Part shown: positions 11,827 through 20,837 of the stretch, piece after piece
Position numbering within the stretch: the stretch's first letter is position 1
How the letters are laid out: each line of letters opens with the position of its first letter
Source: Calonectria ilicicola
Lineage: Eukaryota > Ascomycota > Sordariomycetes > Hypocreales > Nectriaceae
Assembly: GCA_020809705.1 (NCBI GenBank)
Contig: CP085828.1
Span: 5,208,001-5,272,000 of the forward strand
DNA length: 64,000 bases
Direction of reading: 5' to 3'
The notes under the pieces: model-generated
The model's database searches: none
What the model saw: the letters and a program-made list of their open reading frames with translations, nothing else
Told to the model about the DNA's origin: nothing
Translations under genes and position numbers: made by a program

Positions 11827-13697
11827 ATGCATTTCCGATCACACCTTCTCATGCCCTTGGCGGCTTCTGGAAGCTTGGCTGCAGGCATCAAGTATGACCG
11901 CGCTGCAACCACCACAGCAGCTTCTACAGCAACTCCCACAGTAACCCTGGACTACAGCACCGTCGTCGCCGCTGCCGGTAACACAACCGCCGGATACTGG
12001 AAATACCAGAACATTCGCTTCGCCAAGGCCCCAACTGGAGACCTTCGTTGGGCAAAGCCTGAGTGGCCCGAAACGGAGACAGAGGTCAACGATGGCACCC
12101 TTGCAGAGTCCGACGTCGCTTGTAGCTCGACTGAGGACTGTCTGTTCCTCGACGTCTGGGCCCCTGCCAACTCCGAGGGCAAGAAGCTTCCCGTCATGGT
12201 GTGGACATATGGTGGAGGCTTCACTGGTGGAAGCAAGTCGGAGAACACCCCTGAAGGACTGTTCGATCTGAGCAACGAGTTTGTCTATGTTGCTTACAAC
12301 TACCGATTGGGAATGACCGGCCTTGCCAATGGTCCCACATTTCTCCACGAGGGCGGCACTTCTAACACTGCCATCTGGGATGTCCAGCATGCATTCCAGT
12401 GGGTTCAGAAGTACATTAGCCAGTTCGGAGGCGACCCTGACGAGGTGACTGCCGTTGGTTTCTCCGCAGGTGGATCTCAAACCCTGTTCCAGTTCACTGT
12501 ATGCAACCAATTAGGCTATGAAGCCTTCCATTTACGGCCATTTGCTAACCCTTTCTAGCGCTTCGCTGGCCATGCTGAGCAGCTCTTTAACCGGGCCTAC
12601 GTCATGTCCCCCGGATTTGTTCCCGGTGCAGGCCACCAACATGCTGAGGTTAGCACGCATTTCAATACCAGACAAATAATATTCCATTCTAACATGCTCG
12701 CAGGCTTTCTGGCAGAACGTCTCAACAGCCGCTGGATGTTCAGGTGGCAGCCTTGATTGCATGCGCCAAGTCAGCTTCGACGACCTGAACACAGCCGCCA
12801 CTAACGTTCAAGACACCTACGACTACCAGTTCCAGCCTCGTGTTGATGGAGATATCATTGCTGATACTTGTGAGTCTGAATTTGACTGTACATGTCAACT
12901 TCAATTGCTAAATCCCATTAGATGAGGCACAGTTCTACCAGAACCGATTCAACTTTTCCGGCCCCGTCGTTCTCACCCACGAGCAGCATGAGGCCAACGG
13001 CCAGGCCTATGATGGCGTCAACACCACTGCGGATGTTTCCACTTACCTTCGCATCTTCTTCCCTGCTATCCAGGATTCTGTTATTGATGAGATCCTGTCC
13101 CTGTACCCTGAAGACGATTACACCAGCCCTGGCCTGCGATTTTCGGACATGAAGCAGCACTTCGACCTTACAGCCCACAACCTTGCAGCTACAGTGGCAT
13201 TGGATAACAACACTTGGAATGCTATGGTTGCCCTTGACCAGGCCACCCACGGCACTGACCAAAGCTACTACTGTAAGTCATGTTCAAAACTGTGATAGCA
13301 AGCCAACTAACCTTTTCCAGGGTACAGCACTTACACGCTCTCATCGAGCAGCTCCAGCACCTCAAGCAACTCCACCACATCCGCATCTAGCGCGGCGACT
13401 ACAACTGCTGCTACATCCAGCAACTCCACTACTGGCGGCCCAGGTGGCGCCGGTGGCGGCATGGGCGGAAGCTCGTCCGTGAATGCAACCATCGCCGTCA
13501 CTATGCAAAAGTACCTCATGTCCTTCGTCCTTACCGGAAACCCCAACACAAAGTGGGCGGACGACAAGCTATACTGGCCCAAGTACAACGAGAAGAACAG
13601 CACTACTGAGCTTGTCTTCAACACCACCATGTACACACAGTCCGATGACCTTGCCAACGACAAGGCTCGATTCTGGAACAAGGCTTTGTGGTACTAG
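11827..13697 (+). CDS. Secreted type B carboxylesterase/lipase
   Basis: Extracellular serine hydrolase of the alpha/beta fold that hydrolyses carboxylic esters; the substrate is unknown. Five exons: 11827-12498, 12559-12648, 12704-12869, 12922-13272 and 13321-13697. A signal peptide (MHFRSHLLMPLAASGSLAAG) begins the protein. Family hallmarks are STEDCLFLDVW, the oxyanion segment TYGGGF, the nucleophile elbow GFSAGGSQ (Ser in place), and a likely catalytic His in THGTDQSYYWY. The C-terminal segment ATIAVTMQKYLMSFVLTGNP matches the family. A Ser/Thr then Gly-rich low-complexity stretch of about 45 residues lies between the His loop and that segment, which is unusual for the family. All splice joins keep frame. 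It is convergent with the secreted precursor gene at 14253-14780. Confidence 0.88.
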
Positions 13698-14252
13698 ACG
13701 AGAATTCCGGAACGTGTGGGGCTTCATGATTTCCTGTAACAAAATTCCCTTGTAACTTATAAGAGCAGTGTTTTATGTACAGAGAGAGTGTTTTCTTATT
13801 TAAAATACCCAATATTCTGAAATATCGCAAATTGGAAAATTCAATCTAGCCTTTTTGATCAATTTTGAAATCGCCCCTTTCATGATAACTTGGAAACTAG
13901 TTTTCATCTGGTAATCACATGCGCCGCGCCTTCTTAGTCATGTTATTTAAGTCGCCCAATTTCTTTTTATTTTGCCTAAACTAAACCTCAACTGATAGAT
14001 AAGAGAAAGAACGTGTAGAAGTAAAGATTCCCCGTTCGGTTCAAGAATTAACTGGTTTTAGGGGCTTTGAGAAGGCAAACATGGAGTTGTACATGTGTCT
14101 TCGTTTAACGCAAACACAAGTGCGATCAGATATATCGAACCCATGGCTCCTCACATCACATGAATGCCGTTTTTCCATAAGCATCTATTCAATGCAAGGC
14201 TTGCCAGATGACTTACCAGGGCGCTGTTGATCCAGAAAGCAAAAGGGCCAAT
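13698..14252. other. Convergent intergenic region
   Basis: The 3' flanks of the esterase and the precursor gene. The sequence is AT-rich and no gene is seen. Confidence 0.5.
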
Positions 14253-14780
14253 TTAGTCTCGGCCATTGGGGCGATTGGCAAGCTTGGCTACAGCTTTCCC
14301 AACCTCAACGGCACCTTCCCCAACAGCTTCTGTCGCTTCCACAAGGTCCTTGTAATATGTAGACAAGTCGGCATATCCATAAATCTTGGCAATATTATCA
14401 TTGCGCTTCTGCACTGGGCCGAGTTTCTTGTTCTTGTTCTTGTTATACCAATCGATCACAGCATCCTCAAAAGTACGGGGTGCAGCGTCGTCCCCATTGT
14501 CATCGTCAGACTGACGCTTTTGTAATAGACTAGCTGTAGCATACTCTTCCAAGAGCGCGTCTATGTCCTTGTCTCCGAAAACAATAACCGGGCGGCGGGG
14601 ACCATCTTCTTCGCGCTTCTTTAATAGACTAGTCGTCATATACTCTTCGAGAAGTGCATCAATATCCTTGTCGCCGAAAATTGGTATCGCACGACGCAAA
14701 TCATCGCCTTGGTTTAGAGCAGGCGCAGCAAGCACAACGCCAAGTAGGCTAAGGATGATGGGTGCGAAAATGGCCTTCAT
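14253..14780 (-). CDS. Secreted KEX2-processed repeat precursor, candidate RiPP (dikaritin-like) precursor
   Basis: A 175-aa single-exon protein. Residues 1-19 form a signal peptide (ending VVLAAP). RR at 29-30 precedes repeat 1 (AIPIFGDKDIDALLEEY, then MTTSLLKKR, residues 31-56). After a short acidic spacer, RR at 62-63 precedes repeat 2 (PVIVFGDKDIDALLEEY, then ATASLLQKR, residues 64-89). A further KR is at 125-126. Signal peptide plus dibasic-flanked repeats is the architecture of ustiloxin/phomopsin/asperipin-type precursors and of other KEX2-processed repeat proteins, in which Kex2 in the Golgi releases the repeats. The divergent neighbour is a UstYa-family oxidase, supporting the RiPP reading. 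Which residues form a mature core is not determined. The repeats have a Phe and a Tyr but no known YAIG- or YVIPID-type core. The C-terminal 50 residues form an unassigned tail. An alternative is a non-cyclised secreted peptide precursor. Confidence 0.8.
   Translation of the reverse strand: MKAIFAPIILSLLGVVLAAPALNQGDDLRRAIPIFGDKDIDALLEEYMTTSLLKKREEDGPRRPVIVFGDKDIDALLEEYATASLLQKRQSDDDNGDDAAPRTFEDAVIDWYNKNKNKKLGPVQKRNDNIAKIYGYADLSTYYKDLVEATEAVGEGAVEVGKAVAKLANRPNGRD
14514..14690 (-). repeat. Two tandem precursor repeats
   Basis: The coding repeats are at 14690-14613 and 14591-14514 (26 codons each). They share the 13-residue block FGDKDIDALLEEY plus a xTxSLL tail. Synonymous differences between copies indicate an old duplication kept under selection. 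Confidence 0.8.
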
Positions 14781-15516
14781 AATAACTGATTGGGATACGA
14801 TATTAAGAAAGAAATGAATGGTGGATTTTGGGCTTGAATTCCTTCGTTGGAGGCTTTGGAGTACGCCTTTTATATATGTTTTTTTCTTCCTATATGAAGC
14901 ATTTCCATCGTATTCCTATATGGTACAAAGACACTACACGACGATTCAATCACCTCTGAATAGTTCATCGCTCTTACGTTTTCGAAGCACAAACTCATTC
15001 TTCCAGTTAAGACATGTATGTAAAACAGGAGTCGGGCCGAAGAGATATCGCATCTCGTGAGAAACGAACCAATTGCCATCAAGCACAGAACTTTTTGCGA
15101 ACGTTTAAAAATCGGATATTTACTGATCCATTCTAAGCACACTTTGAGTGTAGCGAGATACATACGTGACATTAACTTTTGTCCTAGTAAAGTGGGTGAT
15201 GTGATAGGAAGACCGTTTAGATTACCCCCAGTGATATATTGTGACGTGATGAGTTTAGTGTGAGATTATTTGTGATTTATATGAAACTGTGATGAAAAGT
15301 CCGAATTTTAGTGTGAAATTGTCCAAATATTACAGTTTAAGGCAATGCAAACGGGGCTTGTAATTTATGAGCTTACCTTATCACAAATGTACGAGACATG
15401 ATAACAACGGGTATTTAGTCTTGGCCCAGAAACACAATATGCAGATGCAACCGTTCTTCCTTATCTTATTTTTATCATTTGCTCTGACGGTTTTTCAGGG
15501 CTCTCCCTAATCTATT
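14781..15516. other. Divergent promoter region between RiPP precursor and UstYa gene
   Basis: A 736-bp head-to-head promoter. No gene is seen. It would allow co-regulation of the pair. I did not find a clear regulator-binding palindrome. Confidence 0.5.
14867..14876 (-). promoter_or_regulatory. TATA box of the precursor gene
   Basis: On the minus strand TATATAAAAG lies about 87-96 bp upstream of the ATG at 14780. This is a strong TATA match at a typical distance and is consistent with a highly inducible small secreted gene. Confidence 0.55.
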
Positions 15517-16404
15517 ATGGCATTTTTCTCGGTTGTTGACGACTTGGATGCACAGTATAGCCCACTCCAAACAGATGGAGAGCGAAGCCATAAACACTGG
15601 GGCAGAAGATTGAATCTCTGTGCATGTCTGCTGGCACTCCAAGTGATAAATATTCTGGCTTGTCTTGGCGGGCTTGCTTTTCTTGACAAGTACGATGGCC
15701 ATCGTCATGCCCAACTTGATGACTGTAAGTAAGATCCACCAATTCCAGAAATATATGAGCGGCAAGTCTCATGGAATCAAGACCAACTGTTGCATCAGAT
15801 TAATAAGACCTGGGATTATAAAAATGGCACTCAATTCACGGTGGGGAGCTACGGAGAGAGCTGGGAAGATATGATAAAACGTATGTGAATATCACAATCA
15901 ATATAAACCATATTTGAGGAAGAGAACTAATTTAAATAGACCACGGGATTGTTAGTGTCACGGACAATTGGGCTGCACAGCACAGCCTTCTTCCTAGTGC
16001 CCCCGCTCCGGACACCCCTGGGGAACTAGTTTATCAAGTTGCCGTATTTCACAGCTTACACTGTTTGGTAAGTTTATCCACGTCAATAACTCGCTTCCCG
16101 AACCTTTTGTAATTGTTTTTATCTATACGTCTAGTATATAATCCGAGAGGAATTCCTGAGTTCTAACAAGGGCAAACAAGACGACCATGTTCATCATTGT
16201 CTGGATCATATACGTCACGCATTAATGTGCAGTGGCGATATTACGCTTGCGGCAATGGATCAAGAGCATCTTTTTGAAGCTGAGGCTAGTCGCGGGAATC
16301 ATCAATGCCGAGACTATAACAAAATTGTCCAGTGGACGAACAACCACACATGGAAAGGACTGCCAAAATGGCTTGAAATGCAAGGCTTGGGAAATCATGG
16401 TTAA
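15517..16404 (+). CDS. UstYa-family (DUF3328) membrane oxidase
   Basis: Members of this family catalyse oxidative cyclisation or hydroxylation of fungal RiPP and some NRPS peptides as secretory-pathway membrane enzymes. Exon 1 starts with a short cytoplasmic segment containing YSPL and then a TM helix (about residues 32-56). Later exons give WEDMIKHHGIVSVTDNWAAQ, then VFHSLHCL (HxxHC motif 1, about 16047-16064), then DDHVHHCLDHIRHALMC (HxxHC motif 2, about 16186-16220). It ends GLPKWLEMQGLGNHG. Both metal-binding HxxHC motifs are intact. Firm exons are up to 15880, 15940-16067 and 16135-16404. Intron 1 has two in-frame solutions: 15704-15748 (weak GTCATG donor, TTCCAG acceptor) or 15725-15781 (strong GTAAGT donor, CAAG acceptor). 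It is divergent from the KEX2-repeat precursor, which makes that the natural substrate. Confidence 0.88.
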
Positions 16405-17567
16405 TAGCAGTTATTTTATGTTACATAAGTTGCTTTCTTTCGCAATCGCTATTTAACAGCGCATATTAGTCTAAGAATAAAATCGCATTGGCACAATAGA
16501 TTTATTTCAGCAAAAATATCACCCAGCATCACATACTTTAGATAAGATGGCGTAGTTTCTGCGCCGAAACGGAATTACTTCAGGGTAGAATTGCTATAAA
16601 GCATCAAAAATGAATCAATTTGCATGACGGTGTATCTATCAAGTTCCTTCGGCTTTGCCTACCGCACTGCTCCATCGTTTCTCAAGTCTCATTGTTTAGG
16701 ATATTATCAAAAATCCATTAGAAGTTGATATTTCCCATAACACACTCTATATTCGCTTATCAGCATCAAATTTATCCTTTAATTTGACGGGCTCCTTCTC
16801 TCGCGAGAGCAGGAGAGAGTAGATATGAACATAGGGTTAAGAACAGTGAAAGGTACATAGCGAGGCTAATACCCAGTATTTGGCAGTGGCTGGGACCCCA
16901 TTTCGTCAAATAATGGTTAGTATGCAGTTTTTCCTTTTTCTCCTTTCTTAAAAAGGAAAAAAGAGAGAAATCATTCACATCAGTACTGTTGAATCGAATG
17001 AATAGCGATCCCATCCATATATACACAATCGCTCAGGGAAGTCGTTGAAGGCATTCGGACAGCGTAGGGTAGGTAAATCAACCGTAATGGTGGCCAATGC
17101 AAAAATATGACACGTTCGTCGTCCTTAGGCCACGGGCTAAAACGCACAGTCATAGTTAGTCTGCTGTCGTGGCAAATTGGAAATTCATGCTGAGCTATTT
17201 TTATCTTTTAGCAGATTGAGTGTCATTGCGATGCATCCATCTGCATTCGTTTTATTCAGCAGGTTTTTTAATCGTAAAAAAAGTAGCAAAATCTTCATTG
17301 ATGCCTTTCACGCCGATTCTATTCACCAAAATATGCGCAAAGTCGGCCTCAATCACGCATCGTCTCGCCGTACACCGCCCTGAACTCATCATGGTGGGGC
17401 ACGGTCCAGGCATAATTGCCCACATGATATCACACTTCGCATGGATCAGTGCCATAGCATGAACTAATTAATGAGGGGGCAAAGACACCAGGTATATATG
17501 TAAACAAATAATACCCTTACCACTTCCAGCTTGTTTTCCCTGCTCGACGTTAAATACATCAACCTTC
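16405..17567. other. Intergenic region
   Basis: No gene found in about 1.2 kb. I looked for a second HxxHC-bearing reading frame and saw none. TATATATG at about 17492-17499, roughly 70 bp before the next ATG, may serve the gene at 17568. Confidence 0.45.
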
Positions 17568-18866
17568 ATGGCCGGATTCTACCGCCTCACCCTGTTGCTC
17601 ACCTCGGGTGTATTGTTGTCGACCTCCATCAAGTATGTTTGGCGCCATGTGATTGCAAGCACGAAAAAGGTCGCTAGTGCGCCGACGGAACCTACCGAAG
17701 CGGCCGAGTCGACGGACACATCCAGGACGAGAAAACCAACCGAGACAACCGAATCCCCCAATGTAACCGAGCCAACAAATGTAGCCGAAACAACTGAGAC
17801 AAAGCGGAAGAAGAAAGAGACGGGAACACGACCTAAAAGAAGCGAGACCAAAGAGCGAAAAGTTCTTACTCAGGACAGTAAATTGCCCCAGGTAGAGGAC
17901 CATATTCAAACCGTCCTCGGGCTCATCCACAGAGACACCTTGGGGACCACGATCGTGCGCGACCAGATTCTGCTTGATTACCGAGAGTTCAAACCAAAGT
18001 TTCTCAAAGGTCTAGGATCAGAGAGAAGGAAGACAAATCATGAAGCCTCATATGAAGAATTTACCTCGTTTGGAGAAGTGACTGGTGGAGGAGCAATTGT
18101 GGATGTTTCACCATTCACCGTGAACCGAGATCCAGCCGAACTCGCCCATCTTTCTATTGTCTCAGGAGTAACTATCATCATGAGCACTGGAGACTACATC
18201 GCAAGCTCAGTCACCGAGAACATAGATCTGGACCAACAAACTGTTAGCGATATCGCCGTCCGATACATTTACGAACTTGAGCATGGTGTAGGTGAAAGTG
18301 GCATTAAACCAGGCATCATTGGAGAAATTGGCGTTTCCCACCCGATCACGCCGGATGAGCGCAAGAACCTGGAAGCAGCAGCCATTGCATCTTTAGAAAC
18401 TGGCGTTCCCATCAGTATCCATCCTGGGTCTCACCCAAACTCTCCTATTGATATTGTCAATCTGCTCGTGCAATTGGGAGTCAACCCCAGCAAAATTATC
18501 ATGGGCCACATGGAATGCTGCATCCCCCCTGACGCATCTAAAACACGTTTCAAGCTCGCAAAGACAGGCGTTTACATGCAATTTGATGTGTTCGGAACCT
18601 CGCGGCTAACCTTTCGAGCCATGAATTCAGAAAAGGGACGTGCCAAACAAATCGCTGAACTTGTGAACAATGGATATGGTGACCGTATTTTGGTGTCGCA
18701 CGGATCGCAAGGAACAAGTTCAAAATCCTCCAAAAAAGCATCGAATGCGGTGGATTTCTTCCGAAGAATCGTGCCGCTCTTGATGGAGGGTGGTCTGTCA
18801 GGCGAGCAAGTCAATGCAATCATCGTCAGCAACCCAGCCAGAGCTCTAAGTGTACCAAGAAGATAG
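17568..18866 (+). CDS. Phosphotriesterase-fold amidohydrolase homologue with degenerate metal site
   Basis: A 432-aa intronless protein. Residues 1-20 are hydrophobic (signal peptide or anchor). Residues 36-100 are Thr/Glu/Lys/Arg-rich (TEPTEAAEST and similar), a stalk-like low-complexity segment. From about residue 114 it aligns with the phosphotriesterase family (TVLGLIHRDTLG, then GEIGVSHP, SIHPG, MGHMECC, ILVSHG). In active members the first strand ends with HxH and the last has HD. Here these positions read RDQ (131-133) and HG (378-379), while Glu253, His285 and His314 are kept. Two His and one Asp ligand therefore appear lost, suggesting a pseudoenzyme or altered chemistry. The stretch is otherwise well conserved and uninterrupted. 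It lies beside the RiPP pair on plus. Its role is unknown. Confidence 0.72.
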   Translation: MAGFYRLTLLLTSGVLLSTSIKYVWRHVIASTKKVASAPTEPTEAAESTDTSRTRKPTETTESPNVTEPTNVAETTETKRKKKETGTRPKRSETKERKVLTQDSKLPQVEDHIQTVLGLIHRDTLGTTIVRDQILLDYREFKPKFLKGLGSERRKTNHEASYEEFTSFGEVTGGGAIVDVSPFTVNRDPAELAHLSIVSGVTIIMSTGDYIASSVTENIDLDQQTVSDIAVRYIYELEHGVGESGIKPGIIGEIGVSHPITPDERKNLEAAAIASLETGVPISIHPGSHPNSPIDIVNLLVQLGVNPSKIIMGHMECCIPPDASKTRFKLAKTGVYMQFDVFGTSRLTFRAMNSEKGRAKQIAELVNNGYGDRILVSHGSQGTSSKSSKKASNAVDFFRRIVPLLMEGGLSGEQVNAIIVSNPARALSVPRR

Positions 18867-19172
18867 AAAAGTTTGTGTTTAGCGAAGATGATTCTAATGA
18901 TTATAAATAATAATTTCTCTGTCATGTTGAGGCTGGACTTGCCGCTTGGTTTTCCTCATTCTCCAAAATTCCTGAGCATTGGAAAACAAATATAATGTAT
19001 CAAAAGGTTGAGCTTAGCAAATGAACTTGGTCAGTATGGGTTGGCAACACAGTAACAATGACCAAATTGATTCTGGCTGCCTCTAGGGGTTTTCAAGCTA
19101 CACAGAACAGATGTTGACGAACAATTTTACGAGAGGTTTTAATCAAAGTAAACCAAAAGTCCTTGTATTAAT

Positions 19173-20837
19173 TTACTTGTACAGAACATTAGTCCTAGAT
19201 GCGTGTGGAACCGTGCTGAGCGAAGCCGCCTTTTCACCCTTCGAGCTCAACCGTTTGCGAGACGCGGCTAGCCGCATCAAGGTGCCATGCCACCAGCAAG
19301 ATGAGATGCTGGCCTTCAGGTCCCTCTCAGAAATCTCCAATTTATCGATTTTACTTTGAAGACCAGCGATTTGAGCCCGTTCTTCCTCGATACTCTTTTT
19401 AGAAGCCTCCAATTTAGCAATTTGATTCTCAAGATCAGCAATTCGAGCCCGCTCTCGTTTCAATTCAGCATCAGATTGCCTCAACACATCCTCCTTGGCC
19501 TCAAGCTTGGTGGTCAATTCTTGGTTCAACTCGGTAGATATCGTAACCTGCGCGTGCATTTTCTTGAGGACTTCTGCAGAATCAGCTTGATCGTTGCGGA
19601 TTTTGAAAAGCTCCGAGCTTAACATTTGATTGTCCCTTCGAGCTTCGGACCCCTCTTTCCGAGAGGCTTGCAATTGAGCACTCGTCTCTTCCACCCTTCT
19701 CTGAAGAGTAATGACTTCTTTTTCGCTTTTCTCACGTCCATTTAATTCTTTCTGCACTTCAATTTTCAACTTGTTGTTTGATTCTTGCATTTGAGAGACC
19801 ATCACATCTCGAGCTCTTTTACTCTCCTCACTATTTCGAACTTGAGCTTTCCAATTAGATATTTGAAGATTTAGCTCGTTTTCGGTCGTCGTCGCACTTT
19901 GGCGAAATTGACTCATCATGGCCCGTTCAGTTTCAAGCTCTTCTTTAATGGCAATGATTTCTTTTTCACCTGCCACGCGTGCTGTCAACTCTTTTCGCGC
20001 TTCCATTGTCAAGGCCTCGTTCGAATTTTGTAGTTGAGATATGGCAATCTCTTGGACCTTTGTATCATCTGCAATACGATCAAGACGGCTCTTCCAATTG
20101 GTGAGATCGAGGAGCAATTTGCTTTCTTTTGCGGCTGCATTTTGACGGATCTGCTCAAGCTCTTGCCGAATTTTAACAATTTCTTGTTCGCCTGCTTTGC
20201 GCCCTGCTAATTCTTTCTTTGCCTCCAATTTCAAATTGTTGTTCGATTCCTGCAGTTGGGAAATGACCACCTTTTGCGTCTTCCTATCATCCTCGCTACG
20301 TTCAAGACGGTTCTTCCAATCAACAAGATCCAGACGTAACTTCGTTTCAGTTGCCGCCGCACTTTGGCGCGTCTGTTGCAAAGACAGTCGTTCGGTCTCG
20401 AGCTCTCTCCGGACTCCTTGGATCAAAGTCTCGCTCACCAAAAGCCTTTGCTGTGTCTCTCTAAGAGAAGCCTGGAGTTGTGGATCACTTTGGTACAAAG
20501 GCGTCGGTGGATTACCGCCGTTGGCGTTTTGGCTCTGGGCCTCCGCGTTGACAAGACCGGTCCAACGAGCAACAACCCCATCTTGCTGGTTCCAGTGCCA
20601 ATCTGGACAGAGACAAAGTCTAGCCAGTCTGTATAGGGTTTCTCTAGTGACAAAGTCGGGTCGTGTTCGGGAGATTGTCTGGAGCAAGCTGCTAATTTCG
20701 GTATATTGATTTCGAATTCTCCAACCGCAGCGGGTATTGCTCTTGGTTTTCCCGACACATTGTGTTCCGCCTTGGTGCGCGTCAGAGGTTTGCGTAATTT
20801 GGAGTATGGTCCCAGCGTTCCAGACAACCTGCGCCAT
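19173..20837 (-). CDS. Coiled-coil protein with N-terminal Cys/His module and three internal repeats
   Basis: A 554-aa intronless protein. Residues 27-85 hold CVGKTKSNTRCGWRI, then LARLCLCPDWHWNQQ. This Cys/His arrangement resembles the short module found before GIY-YIG (DUF1766/T5orf172) domains in fungi, but no nuclease follows. Residues 120-510 are strongly heptad-like coiled coil. Three repeats of about 74-81 residues can be read from the tryptophans at 174, 248 and 329 (DWKNRLER, NWKSRLDR, NWKAQVRN), each followed by a xISQLQxSNxxL-type block and a KELxGR-type segment. The last 45 residues are non-coiled and basic. No signal peptide. It is probably an intracellular scaffold or filament protein; the function is unknown. 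It is convergent with the phosphotriesterase-like gene, 306 bp apart. Confidence 0.72.
   Translation of the reverse strand: MAQVVWNAGTILQITQTSDAHQGGTQCVGKTKSNTRCGWRIRNQYTEISSLLQTISRTRPDFVTRETLYRLARLCLCPDWHWNQQDGVVARWTGLVNAEAQSQNANGGNPPTPLYQSDPQLQASLRETQQRLLVSETLIQGVRRELETERLSLQQTRQSAAATETKLRLDLVDWKNRLERSEDDRKTQKVVISQLQESNNNLKLEAKKELAGRKAGEQEIVKIRQELEQIRQNAAAKESKLLLDLTNWKSRLDRIADDTKVQEIAISQLQNSNEALTMEARKELTARVAGEKEIIAIKEELETERAMMSQFRQSATTTENELNLQISNWKAQVRNSEESKRARDVMVSQMQESNNKLKIEVQKELNGREKSEKEVITLQRRVEETSAQLQASRKEGSEARRDNQMLSSELFKIRNDQADSAEVLKKMHAQVTISTELNQELTTKLEAKEDVLRQSDAELKRERARIADLENQIAKLEASKKSIEEERAQIAGLQSKIDKLEISERDLKASISSCWWHGTLMRLAASRKRLSSKGEKAASLSTVPHASRTNVLYK

Noticed and set aside
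13331..13681. Minus-strand frame
   Set aside because: Antisense to the Ser/Gly-rich exon 5 of the esterase.
14253..14780. Mating pheromone precursor
   Set aside because: It has KEX2 sites, but the repeats are acidic and 26 residues long, unlike the short Trp-containing alpha-pheromone repeats, and a UstYa gene lies next to it.
20197..20709. Plus-strand frame of 170 codons
   Set aside because: Antisense shadow of the coiled-coil gene at 19173-20837.
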